Assembly (NCBI GenBank): GCA_016713925.1
Contig: JADJOH010000002.1
Location: 558,001-622,000, forward strand
DNA length: 64,000 nucleotides
Direction: 5' to 3'
Source: Bacteroidota bacterium
GTDB taxonomy: Bacteria > Bacteroidota > Bacteroidia > AKYH767-A > OLB10
Notes under the pieces: generated by a model
Told to the model about the DNA's origin: nothing
Seen by the model: only the letters and a program-made list of their open reading frames with translations
Database searches by the model: none
Position numbers and translations under genes: made by a program
Part shown: positions 46,730 through 55,443 of the stretch, piece by piece
Layout: the number at the start of each line of letters is the position of its first letter
How positions within the stretch are numbered: position 1 is the first letter of the stretch

Positions 46730-47317
46730 TTATTCATTTCTGAGGTCATTTAGGGACGACAAATAAAGTCGTATTTCAGGGAAAAAGCGATTGAATTCCT
46801 CTTCAAAGGCTGTATAATGTTTTTCGAGGAAGAGATGCGCATGTTGCATGTTGGATTCGAAGGTTGTCCGATGCGAGAGTCCGGTGAGTGCTTTCTGCAT
46901 CCCTTGCAATGTACCATAACTCACCAGCCAGTTTTGCGGTTCCATGTAGTTGAGCATGTGGAGGGCCCGTTCGGGCAACATACTTTCATTTTCGCGGAGC
47001 ATCCGATAACTATTGGCAGCAAACTCTTCTAAAGAAAGATGATGGTATTGCTCCCAGTCGCGGGCAAGGAAATGATCAAAATAAATGTCAACTATAACGG
47101 GGGCGTACTTACGAAATTCGGGACGTAGTCTGGCTTTGCTTTCCTCCACAACAGGATGAGCATCGGTGAAGGAATCGATCAGGCGGTGTATCCGAATTCC
47201 TTCTCTCACCTCACCTTTGTACATCTCCACAGCACTTCCTTTGACATGATCCGCGATGAAGTTGCCGATAGCGATGTCGGGGGTGGTGGAGAGGTAGAGG
47301 TGGGATAAATAGTTCAA
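46730..47317 (-). CDS. Acyl-carrier-protein phosphodiesterase-like (DUF479)
   Basis: 195 residues starting at TTG 47315-47317 (MNYLSHLYLS, as in the family). GNFIADHVKG, GIRIHRLIDSFTDAHPVV and YFDHFLARDW carry the metal-binding residues of the HD-like ACP phosphodiesterase family, which removes 4'-phosphopantetheine from acyl carrier protein. The TTG start directly adjoins TACGAA repeats. It could be displaced: the repeats may have replaced an ATG further out. Confidence 0.8.
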   Translation of the reverse strand: MNYLSHLYLSTTPDIAIGNFIADHVKGSAVEMYKGEVREGIRIHRLIDSFTDAHPVVEESKARLRPEFRKYAPVIVDIYFDHFLARDWEQYHHLSLEEFAANSYRMLRENESMLPERALHMLNYMEPQNWLVSYGTLQGMQKALTGLSHRTTFESNMQHAHLFLEKHYTAFEEEFNRFFPEIRLYLSSLNDLRNE

Positions 47318-47324
47318 CAGGTTA

Positions 47325-47530
47325 CGAATTACGAATCCATGAAGCAGAGATGAGTACGTTGAAATTCTTCAACTTACTCATCACGCTTCATGGTTACGAA
47401 AATACGAATTACGAATCAACGAAACCGCGAATATTACGAAAATACGAAATGCGAAACCTGCCTGCCGGCAGGCAGGTACGAAATGCGAAATGCGAAATAC
47501 GGATGGTATGAAATGCGAATTGTTTAGAAT
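47325..47530. repeat. TACGAA-type tract with structured hairpin, upstream of the DUF479 gene
   Basis: Hairpin at 47337-47393: outer stem CCATGAAGC/GCTTCATGG, internal loop AGA/AC (the reverse complement of GT/TCT), inner stem of 15 bp with one mismatch, loop ATTC. A perfect 22-bp palindrome around CCTGCC-GGCAGG lies at 47456-47477, with TACGAA-type units on both sides. The remainder to 47622 has nothing recognised. Confidence 0.85.
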
Positions 47531-47622
47531 ACGAAATTCAAAATGTTACGAATTGTAATAAGAAGGTGCAGTGAAAATTAAAAGGTGATTTTCACAGGGT
47601 GAGTTTTGAGTGATAAAGTGCA

Positions 47623-48462
47623 TTATCTGGTTGAGGTGAAGGTATCTCCCTGATCCATATTGCCGGTTGTAAATCCCTTTTGGAACCAATACATCCTTTG
47701 CTCGGAAGTTCCATGGGTGAAGGCGTCGGGAACGATTTTTCCGCTGCTTTCTTGTTGCAGGCGGTCGTCGCCGATGGCATTGGCTGCTGTGAGGGCTTCT
47801 TCGATATCTCCTTCTTCCAATACGCCCTTCCAGCGATCGGCATAATGTGCCCAGAGACCGGCATAGAAATCCGCCTGCAATTCGAGGCGAACCGACAATT
47901 GATTGGCTGAACGTTCATTCAATTGTTGCTGCTGTTGATGCACTTTATCCGATGTACCCAGCAAATGCTGCACATGGTGTCCGACTTCATGTGCAACAAC
48001 ATAGGCCATCGCAAAATCACCCGGAGCATGGAAGCGTTCTTTCAATAGCCGGTAAAAAGATAAATCAATGTATAATTTTTCATCTGCAGGACAGTAAAAA
48101 GGTCCTGTAGCGGATTGTTGAAAACCACAGGCAGATTCCACCGCGCCATCAAACAATACCAGAGTCGGTTTACGGTAAGCCTGACCGAATTTTTCCTGAA
48201 ATATTTTCTCCCAGATATCCTCCGTATCCTTCAACACCACCGACACAAAGGCCGCGTCTTCATCGTTTGGATCAGGTGCTTTTGCAGGAGCAGATGACGA
48301 TTGCTGTTGCTGTATGATTTGTACTGCTTGCTGCGGGTCGCCTCCCAGAAACATATAAATGATCGCTATGATCACACCAACTATACCAATTCCCGCTGCC
48401 GGTTTTGCCATCCCCCGCCGGTCATCGACGTTGGTAGAGCGTTGTCTGCCTATCCACTTCAT
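47623..48462 (-). CDS. YpfJ-type neutral zinc metallopeptidase
   Basis: 279 residues. A short cytosolic N-terminus, a membrane helix (GIVGVIIAIIYMFLG, ~25-40) and an extracytoplasmic peptidase domain with the zinc motif VAHEVGHHVQHLLG (HExxH) near residue 155. SVRLELQADFYAGLWAH gives the third ligand. The C-terminal ERMYWFQKGF is family-typical. Also known as the KPN_02809 family; its role is not established. The start codon adjoins TACGAA repeats. Confidence 0.85.
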   Translation of the reverse strand: MKWIGRQRSTNVDDRRGMAKPAAGIGIVGVIIAIIYMFLGGDPQQAVQIIQQQQSSSAPAKAPDPNDEDAAFVSVVLKDTEDIWEKIFQEKFGQAYRKPTLVLFDGAVESACGFQQSATGPFYCPADEKLYIDLSFYRLLKERFHAPGDFAMAYVVAHEVGHHVQHLLGTSDKVHQQQQQLNERSANQLSVRLELQADFYAGLWAHYADRWKGVLEEGDIEEALTAANAIGDDRLQQESSGKIVPDAFTHGTSEQRMYWFQKGFTTGNMDQGDTFTSTR

Positions 48463-48630
48463 ACGATTACGAATTACGAATTACCATGAAGTGTGAAAAG
48501 AAAGAGGAGCGCTCTCCTCTTTCTTTCTCTACTTCATGGTTACGAAAATACGAAATACGAATCAACGAATCCGCGAATATTACGAATGTACGAATATACG
48601 AATTGACGGATCCGCGAATATTTGGAATGT
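48463..48630. repeat. TACGAA-type tract with structured hairpin, upstream of the YpfJ-like gene
   Basis: Hairpin at 48483-48540: outer stem ACCATGAAGT/ACTTCATGGT, internal loop GT/TCT, inner purine/pyrimidine stem (GAAAAGAAAGAGGAG with one bulge), loop CGCT. The region 48631-49055 continues with AC-, GGA- and G-rich repeats including a 12-G run near 48799-48810, and shows no gene. Confidence 0.8.
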
Positions 48631-49061
48631 AGGGAGGGCGGAACCACGGAACCGCGGGAAAATTGGGAATGACGGAATCACGAAACCGGGAGAAAACCAA
48701 AAGAACGGGTGGACGGGGGCGCGAACACAAAAAATGTGAGAGTGCGAACGAACGGACGGAGAAGCGGGAGAATCGAAAAAGGGGGGAAAAGGGAGAGAGG
48801 GGGGGGGGGGAGAGAAGAAAAAACGAATTTGCCCAGACGGGAAAAAGAAAAATACGAATAGACGAATAGACGAATTGACGAATGTACGAATAGTGAGGTA
48901 GTCTTATTCTTAAATTGTTGAAATTGGCTATTCATTAAATTTCGAATAGATTCCTCCGCGAAAATCTTAAAAAACCCGTGTTACCTGTCTCGGCGCAGAA
49001 TGTGACGAGATCCGAGTTCTTTTGTAAAACAGTATCATGTCGAAAAATGTGACTTTAAAAA

Positions 49062-49091
49062 AATGCCCGATCGTTGGAGGGACCGGGCATT
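49062..49091 (-). terminator. Intrinsic terminator of gcvP
   Basis: Stem AATGCCCG/CGGGCATT; on the minus strand it is followed by a run of seven T (A-run at 49057-49063). Confidence 0.8.
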
Positions 49092-49115
49092 AAGATAGAG
49101 GTGAATGTATTCAGA

Positions 49116-51952
49116 CTATGAATGCAGGGGCGCTTCTTCGTAGCTGCTCACATCGGGGCAGGAACAAACGAGGTTGCGGTCGCCATACGCATTATCAACA
49201 CGTTTTACGGATGGCCAGAATTTATTTGCAACAAGCCATGGTGCCGGCCATGCTGCTTCTTTCCGGCTATAGGGATAGTTCCACTCGTCGGCGGTGAGTT
49301 CAGCTACAGTATGTGGTGCGTTGATCAGCGGATTATTGTGTTTGTCGGCAGTACCGATTTCGAGTGCACGAATTTCTTCACGGATGGAAATCATTGCATC
49401 ACAAAAACGATCCAGCTCTTCCTTCGACTCACTCTCTGTAGGCTCAACCATCAAGGTGCCTGCAACCGGAAATGCCACTGTTGGTGCATGGAAGCCGTAA
49501 TCCATTAAGCGCTTGGCAATATCACCGGCTTCGATACCTGCACTTTGTTTGAACGCCCGGCAATCGAGAATCATTTCATGGGCTACTGATCCATTTTTCC
49601 CTTTGTAAAGGATTGGATAATGTCCTTCTAATCTTGCCTTCATATAGTTGGCATTGAAGATGGCATACTCAGTGGCTTTACGAATACCATCATTGCCGAG
49701 CATGCGGATATAGCCATAAGAAATCAACAATATCAAAGCACTGCCCCATGGCGCTGCACTAACGGCGGTGCCTGTACGCTCTTTATTGACATTGATAACA
49801 GGGTGATTGGAGAGATAAGGGACGAGGTGTTTTGCTACTCCGATTGGTCCCATGCCGGGTCCGCCACCTCCGTGAGGGATGGCAAACGTCTTGTGCAGGT
49901 TGAGATGGCAAACATCAGCTCCGATCATACCCGGACTCGTCAATCCCACCTGAGCATTCATGTTGGCACCATCCATATAGACCTGACCGCCGTTATCATG
50001 AATTATTTTTGTCAATTCACGGATACCTTCTTCGTAAACACCATGCGTACTGGGATAGGTCACCATTGCTGCAGCCAGATTGGCTTTATGCAACTCCGCC
50101 TTTGTCCTGAGATCTGTTAAATCTATATTTCCGTTCTCATCACATTTCACAACGATGATATTCCATCCGGCCATCACGGCACTGGCAGGATTAGTACCGT
50201 GGGCACTCTGTGGAATTAAGCAAACGTTACGATGACCTTCGCCCTTTGCTTCGAGGTAGCCACGAATAGCCATTAATCCGGCGTACTCACCCTGCGCACC
50301 GGAATTAGGTTGTAAGGAGACCGCATCAAAACCGGTGATTTCACAAAGATAGGCTTCGAGCTCTTCAATGATCTGTGCATAGCCTTGCGCCTGATCAACA
50401 GGAACAAAAGGATGAATGCTATTCCACAAAGGCCAACTTAATGGCATCATCTCACTCGTGGCATTCAGTTTCATGGTGCAGGAACCGAGAGCAATCATAG
50501 AGTGATTCAGTGCAAGATCTTTATTCTCGAGATGCTTAATATAACGCAGCATATCGGTTTCACTGCGGTATTTATTAAAAACGATATTCGTCAGAAAATC
50601 TGATTTACGTGCCAGAGACATCTTATCATTGATCACGCCCTGTACTGATAAATCAACACCATTTCGTTTGTAGTCGAAGTTATTGGCATCGGCGAAGATG
50701 GAGATGATTTCACTGATATCATCGTTCAAGGTTGTTTCATCTAAGTTGATGACAATATTTCCATTGCTTTCATAACGGAAATTCATTCCTGCCGCTTCAG
50801 CCAGTTTTCGAATGGCTGCACTCTTGCCCTTAGCGTCAATCGCCACGGCATCAAAATACTGATCATGGATGACTTTAACACCAATTTTTTTGAGTCCCTC
50901 TGCCAATGCAACCGCACGCTGATGGATGGTACCCGCAATGGCCTTCAATCCACGCGGACCATGATACACGGCATACATAGAAGCCATTACCGCTAACAAC
51001 ACTTGCGCGGTGCAGATATTGGAGGTGGCTTTATCACGCTTAATATGTTGTTCACGTGTTTGCAAAGCCATACGCAAGGCCGGTTTTCCGGAAGCATCTA
51101 TACTGACACCTATGATACGACCGGGGAGATCGCGCTTATAAGATTCTTTGGTAGCAAAAAATGCTGGACTACATCTGCGCCCCACTCTCCCGGAGGAGTG
51201 AGCAGCACCAATGACATGATATCTGCCGCCACCACGACACGAATATCTTTCTCCTTACACTTCGAAGTAAAACCTGAGTAATCTCTGAGGTTTCCTTCTT
51301 TGCCGGGGTACTGCAACAAAGCGCCAAAGAAATCTGCGCCGAACTTAAACGTATCCACATCACCTGTCACTAACTGAATTCCAAGGGGAGTGGCACGTGT
51401 CCGCAGCACGTCGATCGTTTGAGGAAAGGTTTCCTCCGAGATAAAAAATTTAGTGCAACCTGCTTTTTCCTGTTCCTTTGTTCGCGTATGAAACAGCATA
51501 TTCATCCCCTCTGCAGCTGCAGTTGATTCATCCAGCAACGAAGCATTGGCCAGCTCCATACCGGTTAAATCAACAACCATCGTTTGAAAATTAAGCAGGG
51601 CTTCTAATCTTCCCTGTGCAATTTCTGCCTGGTAAGGGGTATAGGCGGTATACCAACCCGGGTTCTCCAGTATATTACGCTGTATCACACCCGGAATGAT
51701 GGTATTGTGATAACCTAACCCTATGTATGTACGAAAAATTTTATTCTTTGCAGCGACTGCCCTTAATTCTCTGAGATAGGTCGCTTCATCTTGTGCCGGA
51801 GGAGTGTTATTATCCTTCTTCAGGCGAATGTCTTTCGGGATAGTTTTTGAGATCAATTCCTCGATAGAAGCTACGCCAATGGCTAACAACATTTCCTGCG
51901 TTTCCTTTGCATCGGGGCCTATATGGCGGTCGGTAAACTGGTAATTTGACAT
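49116..51952 (-). pseudogene. gcvP: Glycine dehydrogenase (decarboxylating), disrupted
   Basis: P-protein of the glycine cleavage system, which decarboxylates glycine with PLP and passes the aminomethyl group to GcvH. The N-terminal part (51952 to about 51170) runs MSNYQFTDRHIGPDAKET to PPGEWGADVV; the rest (another frame, to 49116) begins AFFATKESYKRDLPGRIIGVS and keeps the PLP lysine in HLNLHKTFAIPHGGGGPG. Between these two points the family normally has about 18 residues (GS.QRFGVPMGYGGPHA-type segment) that are absent, and the frame is shifted. A deletion of about 50 bp that is not a multiple of three explains both. As written, no full-length enzyme is made. Confidence 0.85.
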
Positions 51953-51973
51953 ACGATTTTTTATGGTCCACAA

Positions 51974-52244
51974 AGTTACAAAAGAGCAGGGTTCTATTGA
52001 CGGATGAGGAGTTTTGTTATAGTATTAATTATCATATTATTAAATTTTTCTACGGGAGGGGAGGAGCGTCTCGTCATGCTCACCTCTTCTTCGAGGAGTT
52101 GATTCTGACGAGACTTGGGGGGGGGAGGGGCGCTTCTTGCTGGGGGGGAGACTCGGAGAGTTGTTGACGAGTGGATGTTAATGAATTTCGTCAGACAATT
52201 AGAGGCAATCAAACTTTTTTAGTCTGTTTCAACAACCTTTTTAT
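51974..52244. other. Intergenic with inverted repeat and G-runs
   Basis: Holds GTCTCGTCA (52068-52076) and TGACGAGAC (52106-52114) as inverted repeats, and several runs of seven to nine G (around 52116-52150). No gene is recognised. CTCGTCA/TGACGAG arms also occur at 36490-36507. Confidence 0.6.
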
Positions 52245-52252
52245 TAGTTTTG
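52245..52252 (+). promoter_or_regulatory. -7 box for the small envelope protein
   Basis: TAGTTTTG, directly before ATG 52253 and seven bases before ATG 52259. Confidence 0.45.
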
Positions 52253-52258
52253 ATGGCT

Positions 52259-52870
52259 ATGAAAGCATCTATCTTCCTGGCGGCATTATTTCTGTTATCA
52301 GTAATTGAGTCCGGCTTCGCGCAAAATAAAATTCTACTTATTAATGGGAAAGTTATTGAAGCTGAAAATTATACGGTAGGAGATATTTTTGTAACGTATA
52401 AAAAAGCAGGGGACAAGCGAAGTGGTGCTCGAGCTGTTGACCGATACGATGTGTTTTCAATTACTAATCTGGATGGCACCGAAGAAGTGCTTTATAAACC
52501 CATTGATTCTCTCGACTTTTCAGTGGAAGATGTCCGCCTCTATATCAGAGGGGAACAGGTGGCCAAAACACACTATAACAGTACCGGAGCGTCCGTTTCA
52601 TCCGCGATAATTGGCGCCGGTTCGAGTATATTGTATTTTTATGCATTACCCATACCCATGCTTTATGGAGTTGTTCTTGGTCGATTTAATCCCCGAAAAA
52701 TGCATTTGCCGGAAAATATTGAACCGGCAGTTGCCGAATCAGAGGCTTTCAGACTGGGCTATGAAAAATCAGCAAGAAATACAAAAATTCAGAAAAGCCT
52801 GAAATGGGGTTATATTAGTCTGGGGGTTGGGTTGGCCGGCTGGATTATTTACGGTGTAAGTGATAAATAA
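52259..52870 (+). CDS. Envelope protein of unknown function
   Basis: 203 residues from ATG 52259 (ATG 52253 also possible). The signal peptide ends near GFAQN. A short beta-rich part (KILLINGKVIEAENYTVGDIFVTYKKAG) resembles bacterial small beta-barrel or SH3-like repeats. Two hydrophobic segments follow (~115-140 and ~183-199). No family recognised. It precedes the UbiA-like gene by about 110 bases on the same strand. Confidence 0.65.
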   Translation: MKASIFLAALFLLSVIESGFAQNKILLINGKVIEAENYTVGDIFVTYKKAGDKRSGARAVDRYDVFSITNLDGTEEVLYKPIDSLDFSVEDVRLYIRGEQVAKTHYNSTGASVSSAIIGAGSSILYFYALPIPMLYGVVLGRFNPRKMHLPENIEPAVAESEAFRLGYEKSARNTKIQKSLKWGYISLGVGLAGWIIYGVSDK

Positions 52871-52983
52871 AATATTCTCTCAAATTGTTTTCCCTGAGGG
52901 TTTACAACAACATTGTACCGGATACCCCCAAATAATTTTGCTGTTTTTCACAATGAACCTTCCATATTAGTTGTTCTATTTTA

Positions 52984-53820
52984 ATGAAGAATGAAAAATT
53001 AAAGGAAAGAACTACGATTTACTATGCTGTTCTTATGGCTATGGCAGCTACTTTGATGGGACTTAAGTTCTTCCCGGAGGGAAATGAGTTGCACTCTACT
53101 TCGGACATATACCTACATGGGCTTTTGCTCTTTTCAGGGACGTTCCTCGCCTACTCGATTTCTTTTCCTTCACCTTTCCTGGATATTTCGAGAGGGAAAT
53201 TCAAGCATAGGAAAATCAACCTCCTGATTCTGATTTCATTCCTGCTTTGCATCACACTACCCTTCTTCCTATTTATCCCTCCGGGCTATATGATTCAATA
53301 TGGTCTTGCAGGTTTACTGAGTCTTTTTTATTACACCGGATTTTCAGCAAAAAAGATCCGTTTTGGAGGAGCCAGAACGGTATTTCTTTTGAAAAACATC
53401 GTACTTGCCCTGGCATGGGCGTTTGCTACATCACCCATTTCATTGGAAGAAACGGATTCAGTTTTCCTGTTTTTCAACCGCTTTTTGTTTGTGATGGCTT
53501 TAAGTTTGGTCATTGACATCAGAGATATTACATCCGATGGACAAAAAAGAATCATCACTATCCCTGCCAAAGCCGGAATTCTTCCAACGAAAATCATCTC
53601 GGGCATACTTTTAATTGCCGGAACGGCGTTTACATTAAAAAGTCATCAAACAGGATTCATACCTCTTTCCATCTTTACTGCATCAGCAATCAGTACACTA
53701 TCTACGATTATTGCCATTGCATTTGTGCAAAAAAAATCATCTTCCCTCCTGTTTCTTTTACTCGTTGATGGAAACCTGCTGCTACACGGAATCTTATTCT
53801 CTCTTTCCAACAACAACTGA
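52984..53820 (+). CDS. UbiA-like membrane prenyltransferase homologue
   Basis: 278 residues, seven to nine membrane helices. It keeps a UbiA-like second motif: VIDIRDITSDGQKRIITIPAKAG, resembling DxxD..DxxxG. YYTGFSAKKIRFGGARTVFLLKNIVLALAW fits the family. The first motif (NDxxDxxxD, normally in loop 2-3) is not visible; its place has SPFLDISRGKFKHRKI. It may be an inactive or divergent enzyme of menaquinone or lipid metabolism. Stated by family resemblance only. Confidence 0.6.
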   Translation: MKNEKLKERTTIYYAVLMAMAATLMGLKFFPEGNELHSTSDIYLHGLLLFSGTFLAYSISFPSPFLDISRGKFKHRKINLLILISFLLCITLPFFLFIPPGYMIQYGLAGLLSLFYYTGFSAKKIRFGGARTVFLLKNIVLALAWAFATSPISLEETDSVFLFFNRFLFVMALSLVIDIRDITSDGQKRIITIPAKAGILPTKIISGILLIAGTAFTLKSHQTGFIPLSIFTASAISTLSTIIAIAFVQKKSSSLLFLLLVDGNLLLHGILFSLSNNN

Positions 53821-53837
53821 AATGGTATCACATTCTT

Positions 53838-53845
53838 TACATTTG
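53838..53845 (+). promoter_or_regulatory. -7 box for the barrel protein at 53850
   Basis: TACATTTG, four bases before the start codon; a leaderless transcript is likely. Confidence 0.5.
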
Positions 53846-53849
53846 CCCT

Positions 53850-54491
53850 ATGCTGTTTAGGATACTTCTCCTGTTTTATTGCTTCTGCTGTCTTCCGGCT
53901 TTCGCGCAGGAGGGAGACAGTAAAAAGGCATTGAATCCCTTCTTAGTCTTTGACAATTATTATTCGTTTATTGGAAATAAGAGTGCAGATGTATGGGGTT
54001 TCAGAGCAGGTATTGAATGGAATCAGACATGGCGTTTCGGCGCCGGCTACAATAAAATCCGGTCTGATATTGTCGAACGAAAAATCCTAAGTGGTGAAGA
54101 GCTCAGCTATGCCTCCAATGATACAGTCAAAGCGCAACTCTTTCTTACCTACTTCCCGGTTATGGCGGAGTATATTTTCTACAGAAGTGACCCCTGGATT
54201 ATCAGCATCCCGCTTCAGGCAGGGTACGGAAAAAGCTATTTCCAGTATTTCGACAGAGAAAACGATGAGCGCAAGATTTTTAAACGTGGTGTTGTCGTGA
54301 CGCAAGCAGGCATAAGTGCTCAATATAAAATCATCCGCTGGGTTGGCGTTGGAGCAGGCCTGGGTTATCGGCTGATGTTGGTAAATAATCCGGAAATTGA
54401 AACCAAGATGAACTCGCCCGTGTTCGCTATAGGCATTAAATTATATCTGGGGGAGATTGTAAAATCCATTCAGGGAAACGAGAGTGAATGA
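53850..54491 (+). CDS. Outer-membrane barrel-like protein
   Basis: 213 residues with a signal peptide (MLFRILLLFYCFCCLPAFAQ). Repeated amphipathic strands (FRAGIEWNQTWRFGAGYNKI, AQLFLTYFPVMAEYIFYRSD, QAGISAQYKIIRWVGVGAGLGYRLML, VFAIGIKLYL) suggest an 8-strand barrel. No known family is evident. Downstream is a long minisatellite. Confidence 0.7.
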   Translation: MLFRILLLFYCFCCLPAFAQEGDSKKALNPFLVFDNYYSFIGNKSADVWGFRAGIEWNQTWRFGAGYNKIRSDIVERKILSGEELSYASNDTVKAQLFLTYFPVMAEYIFYRSDPWIISIPLQAGYGKSYFQYFDRENDERKIFKRGVVVTQAGISAQYKIIRWVGVGAGLGYRLMLVNNPEIETKMNSPVFAIGIKLYLGEIVKSIQGNESE

Positions 54492-54720
54492 ATTCAGAAT
54501 TCAAAATTCAGAATTCAGAATTCAGAATTGAGAATTGAGAATTAAGAGTTGAGAATTGAGAATTGAGAATTGAGAATTAAGAGTTGAGAATTGAGAATTA
54601 AGAGTTGAGAATTAAGAGTTGAGAATTGAGAATTAAGGGTTTTGAATTGAGAATTATGGGTTGGGTATTAAGGGTTGAGTATTGAGGGTTGAGTATTGAG
54701 AATGGAGAGTTTACTATTGA
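54485..54720. repeat. AGAATTGAGAATT-type minisatellite
   Basis: Units of about seven bases (GAATTCA, GAATTGA, GAATTAA, GAGTTGA) repeated some 25 times and degrading to the right. The rest of the gap to 54957 is AT-rich and contains nothing recognised. Confidence 0.9.
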
Positions 54721-54957
54721 AAAGGCAGAGTTTAGTATTGAGAATAGCGAGTTATATATTGAGAAGATCAAGGGTGGAGAGTCGATACTTGAGACTTAAG
54801 GGTTGACGGGCTGGAGAGAAGGTGGATGTTGGAGAAACGGTTTTACAACCGGATACAGTATCAGAAAATCATCCCAATCTTCTTTTACAACAGTCAAAAT
54901 ATAAGCGGATTACCATTCAAATAAACCGGTAACAATTATAATCTCAGTTAAGCATAC

Positions 54958-54965
54958 TATCTTTG
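54958..54965 (+). promoter_or_regulatory. -7 box for the dCMP deaminase operon
   Basis: TATCTTTG, four bases before the start codon of the deaminase; a leaderless start is likely. Confidence 0.55.
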
Positions 54966-54969
54966 GACC

Positions 54970-55443
54970 ATGAGTAAAACCGGCTTTGATGAATTGTATA
55001 TGGAGTTAGCAACCAATCTCGCTAAAAAATCACATTGTGTAAAGATGAAGGTCGGGGCTGTTATCTCTAAGGACACACGAATTGTCTCTCTTGGATATAA
55101 TGGTCCACCGGCAGGAACACATAACTGCGACGAAGAATGGCCGGAGACCGGATGCGCCCGTGATCGTAAAGGCGGATGTTCATTGGCCTTGCATGCCGAA
55201 GCAAATGCCATCCTGTACGCAGCAAAAAATCAAATCACGCTGGAAGACGCCACGCTCTATGTAACACTCGCGCCATGTCTTCCCTGCGCCAGAATCATCT
55301 ATACAACAGGCATAAAAAAAGTCCTATACAGAGATAGTTATGCGGCATATAAAGGCATCGATATTGAGGAAGGAGTCGACTTTCTGCAACGTTTTGGTGT
55401 TGATGTAAGCCATTTCCCGTTACCTGCAAATAAAAACAAATGA
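54970..55443 (+). CDS. dCMP deaminase family protein
   Basis: 157 residues. Zinc-dependent cytidine-deaminase fold: HAEANAILYAAKN (His ligand and catalytic Glu) and LAPCLPCARIIYTTGI (Cys ligands). The extra GYNGPPAGTHNCDEEWPETGCARDRKGGCSL region is typical of ComEB/dCMP deaminases. It makes dUMP from dCMP for dTTP synthesis. The stop overlaps the next gene (ATGA), starting a three-gene coupled set. Confidence 0.92.
   Translation: MSKTGFDELYMELATNLAKKSHCVKMKVGAVISKDTRIVSLGYNGPPAGTHNCDEEWPETGCARDRKGGCSLALHAEANAILYAAKNQITLEDATLYVTLAPCLPCARIIYTTGIKKVLYRDSYAAYKGIDIEEGVDFLQRFGVDVSHFPLPANKNK

Noticed and set aside
48663..48935. ORFs of 68 and 85 codons on both strands
   Set aside because: Low-complexity purine-rich/G-run DNA with no protein character.
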